NCBI GenBank assembly: GCA_045805185.1 | Contig: JBJMLS010000300.1 | Coordinates: 11,063-75,062, forward strand | DNA: 64,000 nt | Source: JAHEYF01 sp045805185 | GTDB taxonomy: Bacteria > Bacteroidota > Bacteroidia > B-17B0 > Aurantibacillaceae | Direction of reading: 5' to 3' | Part shown: one piece after another, positions 45,036-53,418 of the stretch | Position numbering within the stretch: position 1 is the stretch's first letter | Layout of the letters: every line of letters begins with the position of its first letter | The notes under the pieces: model-generated | Seen by the model: only the letters and a program-made list of their open reading frames with translations | The model's database searches: none | Told to the model about the DNA's origin: nothing | Made by a program: the position numbers and the translations under genes

Positions 45036-47888
45036 TTATTGCGGAGCTGCAGTTTTGGGCGGACCTGCAAATTTGCGGAAGGTATAGGTAAGCATGAGCA
45101 TATAATAACGCGTGAGTACTTTGGTTTGAATATCCTCAATATAGGTTTCTGTAACTGTCCGGCTAATGCTGTTGTTCTGCGCCAGCATATCAAATACGTT
45201 AGCTTTAACTTCAAGCGATCTGTTCTTCAGAAATTTATATCCTACAGAATTATTCATGAGCAGGAAGCCGAGATTATAGGAAGCTGAAAGCCCGGTGTAC
45301 ACCGTGTGGGTCATGTTGGTGGAAAATACCAATCCTTTCCAGGGCATCCAGTTCAGCTTTAAAGAACTTACCTGGTTAAAGTAATTATTGTTTGATTGCG
45401 TTTGCAGGGTGTTCTTTACAATACTGTAATTCGCATTGTAGGAAATAGTAAAATCGAGCTTTTCGCTGATATTACTGCTCAATACAACACCCTGGCTGAA
45501 ATTATAGTTGCTGGCGAGATTGATGGCGTTATTGATCTGCGCCGGAGTACTGTTATAAGTTAAACCGGTATTCAGGTTAAAATTACTCCTGATCTTTTTT
45601 ACAGGAAAGGAAAAAGTGACAAAGGTACGCGCGTTCCAATATCCCTTCAGGTTGACCGGGGCTGAGAGCTGCATGCCGCGCGTAAGCGTAAGCGAGCTGC
45701 TGACCGTTGTATCATTGACCGGAATCAGCGTGGAATTGCCTATGTAATTTTGCGTATAGGTGCCGTTCAAAAAGATAAACATGCTCTTCGCTTTTGCCTG
45801 GTTGCTGTTCCCGTACCGTATCGATATGTTATGGTCATAGCTTTGCTTCAGGTTTGGATTCCCGGTGCTGAGTAAAAGCGGATTGCTGTTGTTGATCACA
45901 TTCTGCAATTGCGTAATGGAAGGGCTGGTGGTGGAAGTGCGGTAATTGATCCGTATGTTCTTTGAATCGCTGAACTTGTAATTATACACCAGCTGCGGCA
46001 ACAGGTTCTGGAAATTTTTTTCTACTGTAAAACTGGCCGGGTAACTTTGCTGACCCTTTAGCTGCGCTTGCTGGGCATTCAGCGTAACATTGAACGTTGC
46101 CTTACTGCCGTTGTAACGGTACCCTGCACCAGCAGCATGCGTAATATAGGTATTGTCAAACTTATTGCTCAGTAAAGTGTCCAGGCGACTGTAATTGTTA
46201 TCATAAGCATCCAGGTCATTGGTTCGCTTATCCGTATGATTTTGCGTATAGCTCAGGTTGTAATTGAACTGCAGCTGTTCTTTTTTACTCAGGGGCTCTG
46301 TATAAACGAGATTACCGGACTGGGTAAAGCCATTCGTGTATTGTGTGGAACGCTGATCGATGAGCGAAGAATCCGTAAAGCCATGAAATTCGCTGGTGGA
46401 ATACAGGCTGCCTGTACCGTTCTTAGTGTTCAGGTCGGTGCTTCCGTCAAGCGAGATGGTACGTCCCGCCTTTAGAAACTTATGGCGCAGAACAAGGCTA
46501 TTTGAAAAAGTATAACCCGAAGCTGAATTGACATTGTCATTCTCGGTTTTACTCTGAACCAGCGTATCGCCCAGGGTATTTATCCCTGTAAGTTTCGATC
46601 CTGAATTGTTCTGCTGCACATTGAAACGCGGGCTCAGCACAATGGAGTTGAGGGTATCTATTGTGTATTCCAGGCGGAGATTGGCCCTGTGGTTATAATT
46701 GCTGCTTTGTGAAATGCTTTCCTGGTCGTACTTTAAGCCATTCTGGTTCCCGATGATATAATTCCTGTGCGAGACGCTGCTGTTTGCATTATTGGTAAGA
46801 TTGAAAAAATAACTTCCGCTCACTTTTACCTTTGTTCCCCAGGCATCGCTGTAATTCAAACCTGCGGCATGAGTTTCCGAAATACCTCCCTGCTGACCTA
46901 CAAGAAAATTATTTCCAGCGCCACCTGATCCGCCATATACCATTCCTCCGCCCATTCCACCTTTTCCGCCTTGTCCACCCCTTCCCTGCCCGCCGCTTCC
47001 TCCTGAGCCGGAAACACCGAGAAGGTCCTGCATATTGAAATTCTGCTGGTTAATGTTGTTGGAAAGCTCGAGCACCGAAATTCTCCTGTCCCCTTTAAAA
47101 ATGTTCAGGTTGCCACCGGCAATGTAACGCTCATCTGTTCCGTAGCCGGCATATACTTTTCCAAACTTCCCATTGTTCCGCCCGGGCTTGGTTTTAATGT
47201 TGATGGTTTTATTTGCCTTCCCGTCATCAAATCCGGTCAGCTGAGCCTGATCACTCGCCTTATCATAAACAGAGATCTTATCAATTACTTCGGCCGGAAG
47301 GTTTTTCAGGGCCACAGCGGGGTCATCACCGAAGAAGGGCTTTCCGTCCACGAAAATTTGCTTTACCTCTTCCCCATTGACCTTGACAGTACCATTTGTA
47401 GAAGTGATGCCTGGCATCTTAGTGATGAGGTCCTCCGCATTTGCATCCGGATTCGTCTTAAAAGCATTTGCATTATAATGCACCGTATCGCCGCTTTGCT
47501 TTGTTCTTTCCTGTACGGTTTCAATGGTAACTTCTTTCAGCTCCGTTGGCGCAGGCTTAAGACGGATCCCGAACAATCTCATTTCCGGTCGGCCTTCATT
47601 CAGGGTAAAAACTTCGCTTTTGAAGGACTGAAAAGTAAGCACCTCCACCTTTACATAATATTCTCCTGATCTTGGAACGCTTATGCTGAACCAGCCTTTT
47701 TCGCCTGAAGAGCCGCCGGCTACAGCCGTTGAATCCAATGTTGAAAAAACACCAACTGAGGCATAGGCTACCGATTGCCCGCTCACTTCTTCCTTTATCA
47801 TTCCGCTGACTTTAAACGCGCCCTGGGAACGGAGTCCGGCTGCGTAAAGAGAAAAAAGAAAAAAGAATATGTACCGGAACTTTTTCAT
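45036..47888 (-). CDS. TonB-receptor-type outer-membrane barrel protein with Gly-rich insert
   Basis: 950 residues from 47888 (MKKFRYIFFFLFSLYAAG, signal peptide). A CarboxypepD-regulatory-like domain (about 30-110) is followed by a plug-like domain (about 135-260: DPNANAEDLITKMPGITSTNG, VNGEEVKQIFVDGKPFFGDDPA). About residues 285-325 (46913-47035) contain a Gly-rich tract (GGQGRGGQGGKGGMGGGM). The barrel follows; the family matches the outer membrane beta-barrel group 3. It ends TYTFRKFAGPPKTAAPQ rather than an aromatic residue. It probably takes up a large substrate or is a structural channel; unknown. Confidence 0.85.
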   Translation of the reverse strand: MKKFRYIFFFLFSLYAAGLRSQGAFKVSGMIKEEVSGQSVAYASVGVFSTLDSTAVAGGSSGEKGWFSISVPRSGEYYVKVEVLTFQSFKSEVFTLNEGRPEMRLFGIRLKPAPTELKEVTIETVQERTKQSGDTVHYNANAFKTNPDANAEDLITKMPGITSTNGTVKVNGEEVKQIFVDGKPFFGDDPAVALKNLPAEVIDKISVYDKASDQAQLTGFDDGKANKTINIKTKPGRNNGKFGKVYAGYGTDERYIAGGNLNIFKGDRRISVLELSNNINQQNFNMQDLLGVSGSGGSGGQGRGGQGGKGGMGGGMVYGGSGGAGNNFLVGQQGGISETHAAGLNYSDAWGTKVKVSGSYFFNLTNNANSSVSHRNYIIGNQNGLKYDQESISQSSNYNHRANLRLEYTIDTLNSIVLSPRFNVQQNNSGSKLTGINTLGDTLVQSKTENDNVNSASGYTFSNSLVLRHKFLKAGRTISLDGSTDLNTKNGTGSLYSTSEFHGFTDSSLIDQRSTQYTNGFTQSGNLVYTEPLSKKEQLQFNYNLSYTQNHTDKRTNDLDAYDNNYSRLDTLLSNKFDNTYITHAAGAGYRYNGSKATFNVTLNAQQAQLKGQQSYPASFTVEKNFQNLLPQLVYNYKFSDSKNIRINYRTSTTSPSITQLQNVINNSNPLLLSTGNPNLKQSYDHNISIRYGNSNQAKAKSMFIFLNGTYTQNYIGNSTLIPVNDTTVSSSLTLTRGMQLSAPVNLKGYWNARTFVTFSFPVKKIRSNFNLNTGLTYNSTPAQINNAINLASNYNFSQGVVLSSNISEKLDFTISYNANYSIVKNTLQTQSNNNYFNQVSSLKLNWMPWKGLVFSTNMTHTVYTGLSASYNLGFLLMNNSVGYKFLKNRSLEVKANVFDMLAQNNSISRTVTETYIEDIQTKVLTRYYMLMLTYTFRKFAGPPKTAAPQ

Positions 47889-48091
47889 TTTAAATTGTAA
47901 ATGCAAAGGTCTTATATTTATTCCTGACTGAAAAAGAAATTATCGTCTCAACCGGTAATAACGGCTAATTAAAACTATGTGCCGGTATTTTATGAAATTC
48001 ATCATTTACTTTTAAAGAACCTCCCACTGAAAAATCTTGCCATTCAGAACTAAATTGTATTAAATTAGCACATTGTTAAACACAAAGAGAC

Positions 48092-50404
48092 ATGAAAGAT
48101 TCCATTTACCGGCTGTTTTTTATTCTACTGTTCCTTGCCGGGTCTTCCTATGCGCAAAAGCACGATTACAAAAGCCATTTTAATAATGGCAATAATTACC
48201 TGCTGGAAGAAAATTATGCGATGGCCCTGGAAGAGTACATGAAATCCTACGCCATTGATTCCACCAATGCCAATATCAATTTTAAGATAGGTTATTGTTA
48301 CCTCTATCATCCTACGCAAAAGCACCTGGCTGAAACTTACCTGGCGAAAGCGATCAAAGATGTTTCGGGATCGTATAACGAAGATAATCCAATGTTCAAG
48401 GCAGCGCCGCCGTATGCATATTTCTATTACGGGCAGGCGCTTCACCTGGACTATAAATTTGACGCGGCTACTGGAATGTATAACGCTTATGAAAAAATGC
48501 TGAACGAGAAACGTTCTGCGGAGGACATTGAACTCATCGAACATTATAAGCTGATGGCTGAAAATGCAAAAAAAAGAACTGCCGATCCTGCTAAAATTCA
48601 TGTAAGCAATCTCGGCGACAGTGTTAATTCGGTCTATCCTGATTTTTCCCCCTTGCTTTCTGCGGATGAGCGCATGCTGATCTTCACCTACAGGGGAATA
48701 AAAAGTACAGGCGCTGACCTGGGATTGAAAACCGAGGACGGCCGTTATTTTGAAGATATATTTGTATGTTATAAAAAAGACGATGGTAAGTGGACGAGCC
48801 CTGTTTCCATCAGTCAGAACATTAATACGATCGGTCACGAAGGATCAGTAGGCTTAACGGCTGACGGACAAACACTGATCATCTACCGCGATGACAAAGG
48901 CGATGGAAACCTGTACCATTCAACCTGGACAGGTACCGACTGGACAATTCCGGAAAAATACGGCCCGGAGATCAATTCAAAATACTGGGAGCCGAGCGCT
49001 TGTCTCGCCCCGGATGGAAACACACTTTACTTTGTAAGCGACAGGCCCGATGGTTATGGAGGAAGGGATATTTACCGTTGCAAAAAATTACCGAACGGGA
49101 ACTGGGCGCTGCCGATGAACCTTGGGCCAAAGATCAATACGCCTTACGATGAGGAATCCCCTTTCATGCATCCTAACGGAACCGATCTTTACTTCAGTTC
49201 GCAGGGACACGGATCTATGGGCGGCTTTGACATCATGTTCTCCAAAATGGATCAGAATGGCACCTTCAGTGATCCGGCTCCCCTCGACTACCCGATCAAT
49301 ACAACTGATGACGATGTGTTCTTTGTGGTGAGCCCGGATAGTAAACGCGGATATTATTCTTCTTCGCATGAGGACCGTGAAGGTTTTGGAGAGAAGGATA
49401 TTTACATGCTTCTTCTCGAGGAACCGACAGGTGCGGATATTCTTGCTTTACTGAAAGGGCAGATCATTTCCTCAAAAGGTCTCCCGCTCCCCGGTGGAGT
49501 GGAAATTTTTATCACTGATAAAACCTCAGGGGAACTGGTTGGGATTTACAGGCCGCAGGCAAGAACAGGAGCTTTCGTTTCCATTTTAAAACCCGGACTG
49601 AACTATGTGATCTCCTACCAGCTGGATGGTAAGGAATTTCACAATGAGGACCTTTCCGTAAGAAACGAAGACGCCTACCAGGAGATCCACCGTGAAATTA
49701 TTCTTGATCCGGTGAAGCTCAACCTTGGCGGCGGAAACGAGGAGGAAACTATTTTGCTCGATGTATTGGCCCTGAATGCAAAAGACAAGAATCCTGTTGC
49801 AAATGCGAAAATAGAAGTATATGAAAAAGGAAAAACAGGCACAAGTGTAAGTTCGGATGCGAATGGGAAAGCCGAAGCTATTCAGCTTAAAAGCGGCAAC
49901 ACTTATGAGCTCTATGCCTCAATGGGTCAATTGCGATCGGAAACCGTTACGCTTTCCACGAACGGCATGAAAGCCGGGAAAATAAGCAAGACTGTTTACC
50001 TCGGTGAAGTTCCTGCCGTCGCTACCAAAAATTCAAAATACCAGTTCAGGCATTTCTTTACTTACAATCAAAATAAGATAGAGAATAATGAGGAATACAT
50101 CCGGTTCTTAAGCGATGTGGAAACGCAGGTGAAAGAGAAAGGAAAGGCTGACATCGCGATTCACTCCTGCGCTTCAAAAGTTCCTACAACGCAATATGGC
50201 GGGAGCAACAATAAGCTCGCGCAGCTGAGGGCAGAGTCCATGAAAAAAGATGTGATCGCTTACCTTCAGTCGAAAGGACTTTCTGAAAAGGCAGTTAAAT
50301 TTGAACTGAGTTCAACAGTTGAAGGCCCGGAATATCATGGCGATTTCCTCATCAACAAGAAGAACTTCGAAAAGTTCCAGTACGTAGAAGCAGGCGTGAA
50401 GTAA
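48092..50404 (+). CDS. TPR/PD40 beta-propeller envelope protein with OmpA-like end, paralog B
   Basis: 770 residues. A signal peptide precedes TPR-like repeats (about 25-155: NGNNYLLEENYAMALEEYM, INFKIGYCYLYHPTQKHLAE). A PD40 propeller follows (about 170-425), with VGLTADGQTLIIYRD, TLYFVSDRPDGYGGRDIY and DLYFSSQGHGSMGGFDI, closely like paralog A at 42871-44457. Two beta domains come next, then an OmpA-like C-terminus (about 665-770: IAIHSCASKVPT, NKLAQLRAESMKKDVIAYLQ). The OmpA-like part suggests peptidoglycan binding. It is divergent from the barrel gene upstream. Confidence 0.85.
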   Translation: MKDSIYRLFFILLFLAGSSYAQKHDYKSHFNNGNNYLLEENYAMALEEYMKSYAIDSTNANINFKIGYCYLYHPTQKHLAETYLAKAIKDVSGSYNEDNPMFKAAPPYAYFYYGQALHLDYKFDAATGMYNAYEKMLNEKRSAEDIELIEHYKLMAENAKKRTADPAKIHVSNLGDSVNSVYPDFSPLLSADERMLIFTYRGIKSTGADLGLKTEDGRYFEDIFVCYKKDDGKWTSPVSISQNINTIGHEGSVGLTADGQTLIIYRDDKGDGNLYHSTWTGTDWTIPEKYGPEINSKYWEPSACLAPDGNTLYFVSDRPDGYGGRDIYRCKKLPNGNWALPMNLGPKINTPYDEESPFMHPNGTDLYFSSQGHGSMGGFDIMFSKMDQNGTFSDPAPLDYPINTTDDDVFFVVSPDSKRGYYSSSHEDREGFGEKDIYMLLLEEPTGADILALLKGQIISSKGLPLPGGVEIFITDKTSGELVGIYRPQARTGAFVSILKPGLNYVISYQLDGKEFHNEDLSVRNEDAYQEIHREIILDPVKLNLGGGNEEETILLDVLALNAKDKNPVANAKIEVYEKGKTGTSVSSDANGKAEAIQLKSGNTYELYASMGQLRSETVTLSTNGMKAGKISKTVYLGEVPAVATKNSKYQFRHFFTYNQNKIENNEEYIRFLSDVETQVKEKGKADIAIHSCASKVPTTQYGGSNNKLAQLRAESMKKDVIAYLQSKGLSEKAVKFELSSTVEGPEYHGDFLINKKNFEKFQYVEAGVK

Positions 50405-50413
50405 CTCATTAGC

Positions 50414-50956
50414 TCATGCTAATTCTTTTTCCCTGACACGCTTCACCGTCTTCTTCGCCTGTGTTTCTATTTCTTTTTTAATCCTGGAAGCCATTTCCTC
50501 CAGGATCTTTACCAGGTGTTTTTTTTGAGTAAGCTCACTGATGCTCCATTTCTCTTTATCCGCGCGCTTATGAGCAAGCTTGAATTTGAACCCGCTCATT
50601 TCCGTGGAATAAGTGTTGGCATCCAGCTTTTTTACATTTTGAGCGGCAAGTATGTACCAATGGTATTCCGTTCCTACAGGCACACCCGAACCTTCAGGGG
50701 CCTTTCCGGCTCTTCGCTTGGTGACCGCGTAGGAGATCTTCCATTCGTCGGGAGTTACCTTTGTTTCTTTCCATACGCCGCTATCGTAATTCCACTTATG
50801 GCTCCTGCCAACGGCCATTCCCGTATACTGCTTCCCTTCAAATTCCTTGAATTTGTTATAGGATGCAGCCCGGTCCTTTTTCACCGCTTTTGCAGCGCGC
50901 TTCTTTACTTTTTGCGCTGGCGCTACAAGCGCTACCGTTGCTCTGCGTTTAGGCAT
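50414..50956 (-). CDS. Basic protein of unknown function
   Basis: 180 residues. The first 40 are Lys/Arg/Ala-rich (PKRRATVALVAPAQKVKKRA, AKAVKKDRAASY). The middle is globular with conserved-looking WNYDSGVWKETKVTPDEWK and GTEYHWYILAAQ. The end is again basic (KKEIETQAKKTVKRVREKE). No family recognised; a nucleic-acid-associated role is suggested only by charge. It is the last gene of the stress-type block and convergent with the PD40/OmpA gene. Confidence 0.65.
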   Translation of the reverse strand: MPKRRATVALVAPAQKVKKRAAKAVKKDRAASYNKFKEFEGKQYTGMAVGRSHKWNYDSGVWKETKVTPDEWKISYAVTKRRAGKAPEGSGVPVGTEYHWYILAAQNVKKLDANTYSTEMSGFKFKLAHKRADKEKWSISELTQKKHLVKILEEMASRIKKEIETQAKKTVKRVREKELA

Positions 50957-51108
50957 TCTTTTCAGAGCTTAGCTTGAGCGTATAACTGGTGTGCCCCGTT
51001 ATTGCCTTGCGCGGCTGATACGAAAAAGTTTTGCGCCATTGAAAAGAATTCAAAGAATACCAGCCTTTGCAGCCGGTACTTTTAAATCCGTATCCGTACA
51101 TATTATTG

Positions 51109-51816
51109 TTATTCTTCATCGCTTTCTACTTCTTCCTGGTTTTCAACTTCGTTCTCTACTTCCTCGTCTTCAGTTTCTTCCTCGTCTTCTTCTTCCTCGT
51201 CTTCTTCCTCTTCGGCTGCTTTAATGTTAATGGCGGCTTCCGCTACTTCAGTCAGCTTTTCATCAGCCGCTTTCTCTTCCTCGAGGATCTCTTCCAGCAG
51301 TTCCGCAGCATCATCCAGACCCAGTGTTCTTGCAAAAGTTCTTAACGTGCCGTAGGTCGCTATTTCATAATGCTCCACCTTTTGTCCCGCTGAAATGATT
51401 CCCGCATCGCGCATGGCTCCTTTATCACATTCCTTCATGATCTCTTCCGCCTCCTTGATCAGGCCAGCCATTGCTTCACATTTCTTTGCCTGCGGTTTCA
51501 TTTCCAACAGCTCAAATACCTGCTCCAGCTTTTCAATTTGCCCTTCGGTTTCTTCCAGGTGATTTTCGATCGCTTCGGTCAGATCTTCTGAAGTAGCATT
51601 TTTAGCCATCTTTGGCAACGCCTTGGTCAGCGCTTTTTCCGCCCAGTAAATATCTTTGAGCTCATTCTCAAATAATTTCTTCAGCTTTGTTTCATCCGAT
51701 TCTTCCTTCGCGGCTTTCTTTTTAACCGGCGCTTTTACGGCGGCTTTCGCGGTTTTTTTTGCAGATGCGCTTTTCTTTGCGCCCTTTTTTGTAGCTTGTT
51801 TCTTTTTCATAACCAT
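51109..51816 (-). CDS. YciF-like (DUF892) ferritin-fold protein with basic head and acidic tail
   Basis: 235 residues. Head (about 1-40): Lys/Ala-rich, like histone-H1-type tails. Core (about 44-200): DUF892 ferritin-like four-helix bundle, with KLKKLFENELKDIYWAEKAL, ENHLEETEGQIEKLEQVFE, and KVEHYEIATYGTLRTFARTL. Glu and His ligand positions of the diiron type are present (ENEL, EHYE). Tail (about 200-235): nearly all Asp/Glu. YciF-type proteins are stress-induced. The charge-bipolar ends are an addition to the usual fold. It starts 3 nt after the upstream lipoprotein stop, so co-transcription is likely. Confidence 0.88.
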   Translation of the reverse strand: MVMKKKQATKKGAKKSASAKKTAKAAVKAPVKKKAAKEESDETKLKKLFENELKDIYWAEKALTKALPKMAKNATSEDLTEAIENHLEETEGQIEKLEQVFELLEMKPQAKKCEAMAGLIKEAEEIMKECDKGAMRDAGIISAGQKVEHYEIATYGTLRTFARTLGLDDAAELLEEILEEEKAADEKLTEVAEAAINIKAAEEEEDEEEEDEEETEDEEVENEVENQEEVESDEE

Positions 51817-51819
51817 GTT

Positions 51820-51993
51820 TTACTTATTAAGATGAACTGAATCCGCACTATTATTATTGTTGGTGCTATCGGCCTCCGGGCTGTGATTGTAAGGACCGGC
51901 ATTGTTCTCCTGTTTTTTATTGTTGGTGCAGGAAGTAACTGAAACTGCCAGAACAACGCCAAGTAATAAGAGAGTCGCTTTTATTTTTTTCAT
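51820..51993 (-). CDS. 57-residue lipoprotein, cassette copy 2
   Basis: ATG at 51991-51993 to TAA at 51820-51822. The signal is MKKIKATLLLLGVVLAVSVT followed by the lipobox Cys (SC). The mature part is short, polar and Asn/Ser-rich and contains YNHS. It is the same length as, and similar in layout to, the lipoprotein at 53178-53351, which also has YNHS. The leader contains TTTAAAAACCAAAAAAAG. Sequence is not in any family I recognise. Confidence 0.75.
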   Translation of the reverse strand: MKKIKATLLLLGVVLAVSVTSCTNNKKQENNAGPYNHSPEADSTNNNNSADSVHLNK

Positions 51994-52014
51994 TTTCTTT
52001 TTTTGGTTTTTAAA

Positions 52015-52044
52015 TCAGCGGGCTGACCGGAGTCACCCCGCTGA
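52015..52044 (-). terminator. Hairpin between the RGG-rich gene and the lipoprotein gene
   Basis: TCAGCGGG (52015-52022) pairs with CCCGCTGA (52037-52044), with GAC/GTC pairing inside. It lies 35 nt after the RGG gene stop. Only a weak T-run follows on the minus strand, so termination may be partial. Confidence 0.5.
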
Positions 52045-52078
52045 CAATTGATTACGCGATCAGCGTAAATATGTATAA

Positions 52079-52966
52079 TTAATCCTGACGCGAGCGGTTG
52101 CGTGAGCTGGAACTGGTCCTGCTGCGTCCTCTTTCAGAAGAGCTGCTGCGATCACGTCCTGAAGAACGCTGGTTTCTTCCTGAACGGCTCTCCGTACGTG
52201 AAGAACGCCCGTTAGCATTACTTGCATAACGCTGCTCGCCTGAACGGTGGTTGCGCGACATGTCAGTATCTCCGCGTGAAGAGCGGTATTCCCAATCTCC
52301 TCCCTGCTGGTTCCCGCTCATCCTGTTCATGGAGTTATTGCCATAACCTCCGCGTGAAGAAGATCCTCCTCCGTAAGAAGAAGACCCACCGCGCTGTCCA
52401 CTGCTACTTCCGTAACCGCTGTACTGCTGTCCATAGCTGCCGCCTCCATTAGAAGAGCCGCGTGATTGTCCGTTGCCATTTCTTCCATAACCTCCTTCAT
52501 AAGAGGAGCCGCGCGATTGTCCATAACCGCCGCGTGAAGAACGTCCCATTCCCATTCCACTTCCCCCTTCATACTCATCGTAATCGTCTCCACGGTTAGA
52601 ATATCCACCACCGGACAATTCGCTTTGACCGTAATCGCTCATCCCATAACCGCGCTGATTGCGGCCATATCCTTCTGTTTCAAAATCGTCATCCTCATCT
52701 TCATAATTTCCTCGGAAAGAACGCTGGTTATCATATTCGTCTTCCTCATTCTCATCATATCCTGATCCGCGCGAATTCTGTCCGCCATAATTTCCTTCAA
52801 AGTCATTATCATCTTCATCATCGTAACGTTCGTAACGATCGCTACCATAAGTGTAATTGTCCTGGCCGTAATCCGACTGGGACTCATTGTTCTGGTTACC
52901 CCTGTAATTCCCGCGGGAATATGCGCCGCTTGAGCGCGACCCGCCTCTTTGGTTCCTTGTTGTCAT
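52079..52966 (-). CDS. RGG/SYG/RS-rich, apparently disordered protein
   Basis: 295 residues from the ATG at 52966, chosen because the paralog starts the same way (MTTRNQRGG versus MTTRSNRGG). Four low-complexity parts follow: an RG-rich start; an acidic Tyr/Asp/Glu part (about 30-110); a Gly/Ser/Tyr/Gln part (about 130-215: GGSYGQQYSGYGSSSGQRGG); and a Ser/Arg C-terminus (SRSGRNQRSSGRDRSSSSER). There is no signal peptide and no membrane helix, so it is cytoplasmic. Composition resembles RGG/FET-type phase-separating proteins. Function is not known; RNA or DNA binding is inference. Confidence 0.8.
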   Translation of the reverse strand: MTTRNQRGGSRSSGAYSRGNYRGNQNNESQSDYGQDNYTYGSDRYERYDDEDDNDFEGNYGGQNSRGSGYDENEEDEYDNQRSFRGNYEDEDDDFETEGYGRNQRGYGMSDYGQSELSGGGYSNRGDDYDEYEGGSGMGMGRSSRGGYGQSRGSSYEGGYGRNGNGQSRGSSNGGGSYGQQYSGYGSSSGQRGGSSSYGGGSSSRGGYGNNSMNRMSGNQQGGDWEYRSSRGDTDMSRNHRSGEQRYASNANGRSSRTESRSGRNQRSSGRDRSSSSERGRSRTSSSSRNRSRQD

Positions 52967-53177
52967 AAATTGTATGTTTTTTTTAGATTTCCGATCAAAA
53001 GCCAAAGTATATGCCATTCACTTTACTTCAGCTTTTATGTGATTTTTCATTTTACCTTCATCCAAATGGGGAAATATTTTTCCACATAAGGGGGAAAGAT
53101 TTGTACGGGTCAATTTGATTGCACTATTTTACCCGGATACTGCATTACAGGATACTACTCATGTTCATTTGGCCCTG

Positions 53178-53351
53178 CTATTTTACCTGATTAGAATCTT
53201 TTGCAGGATATGCGGGAACAGTCCCTGTTGAATCATTACTGTGATTATAATTATCTCTGTTCTCATTGGCCCGTCCGTTATTTTTATTGTCACAGGCGCT
53301 TGCCACCAATGCTAAAAATGCAAGAAGCAAAATTGTGTCCTTAACTTTCAT
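53178..53351 (-). CDS. 57-residue lipoprotein, cassette copy 1
   Basis: Start placed at the ATG at 53349-53351, which gives a lipoprotein signal (MKVKDTILLLAFLALVASAC); the frame reaches further up without sense. 57 residues. The mature part is Asn/Ser/Asp-rich with NYNHS and ends KDSNQVK. It is a relative of the lipoprotein at 51820-51993 in length, layout and the YNHS motif. It follows the KGG-repeat gene and its terminator. Confidence 0.75.
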   Translation of the reverse strand: MKVKDTILLLAFLALVASACDNKNNGRANENRDNYNHSNDSTGTVPAYPAKDSNQVK

Positions 53352-53372
53352 ATTATTTTCTTTAAGAATTGG

Positions 53373-53407
53373 ATTAAAAAAACAGCGGGTTGCGACCAGC
53401 AACCCGC
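53373..53407 (-). terminator. Terminator after the KGG-repeat gene
   Basis: GCGGGTTGC (53385-53393) pairs with GCAACCCGC (53399-53407) around a 5-nt loop. Read on the minus strand it is followed by CTG and then TTTTTTT. It begins 12 nt past the stop codon. Confidence 0.9.
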
Positions 53408-53418
53408 CGATAAAAAAA

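Noticed and set aside
44960..45214. N-terminal extension of the DoxX gene.
   Set aside because: The ATG at 44959 has a clear Shine-Dalgarno and starts just before the first helix; the extension is the antisense of the barrel gene end.
50957..51108. Possible gene between the basic protein and the DUF892 gene.
   Set aside because: No frame of useful length or pattern was seen.
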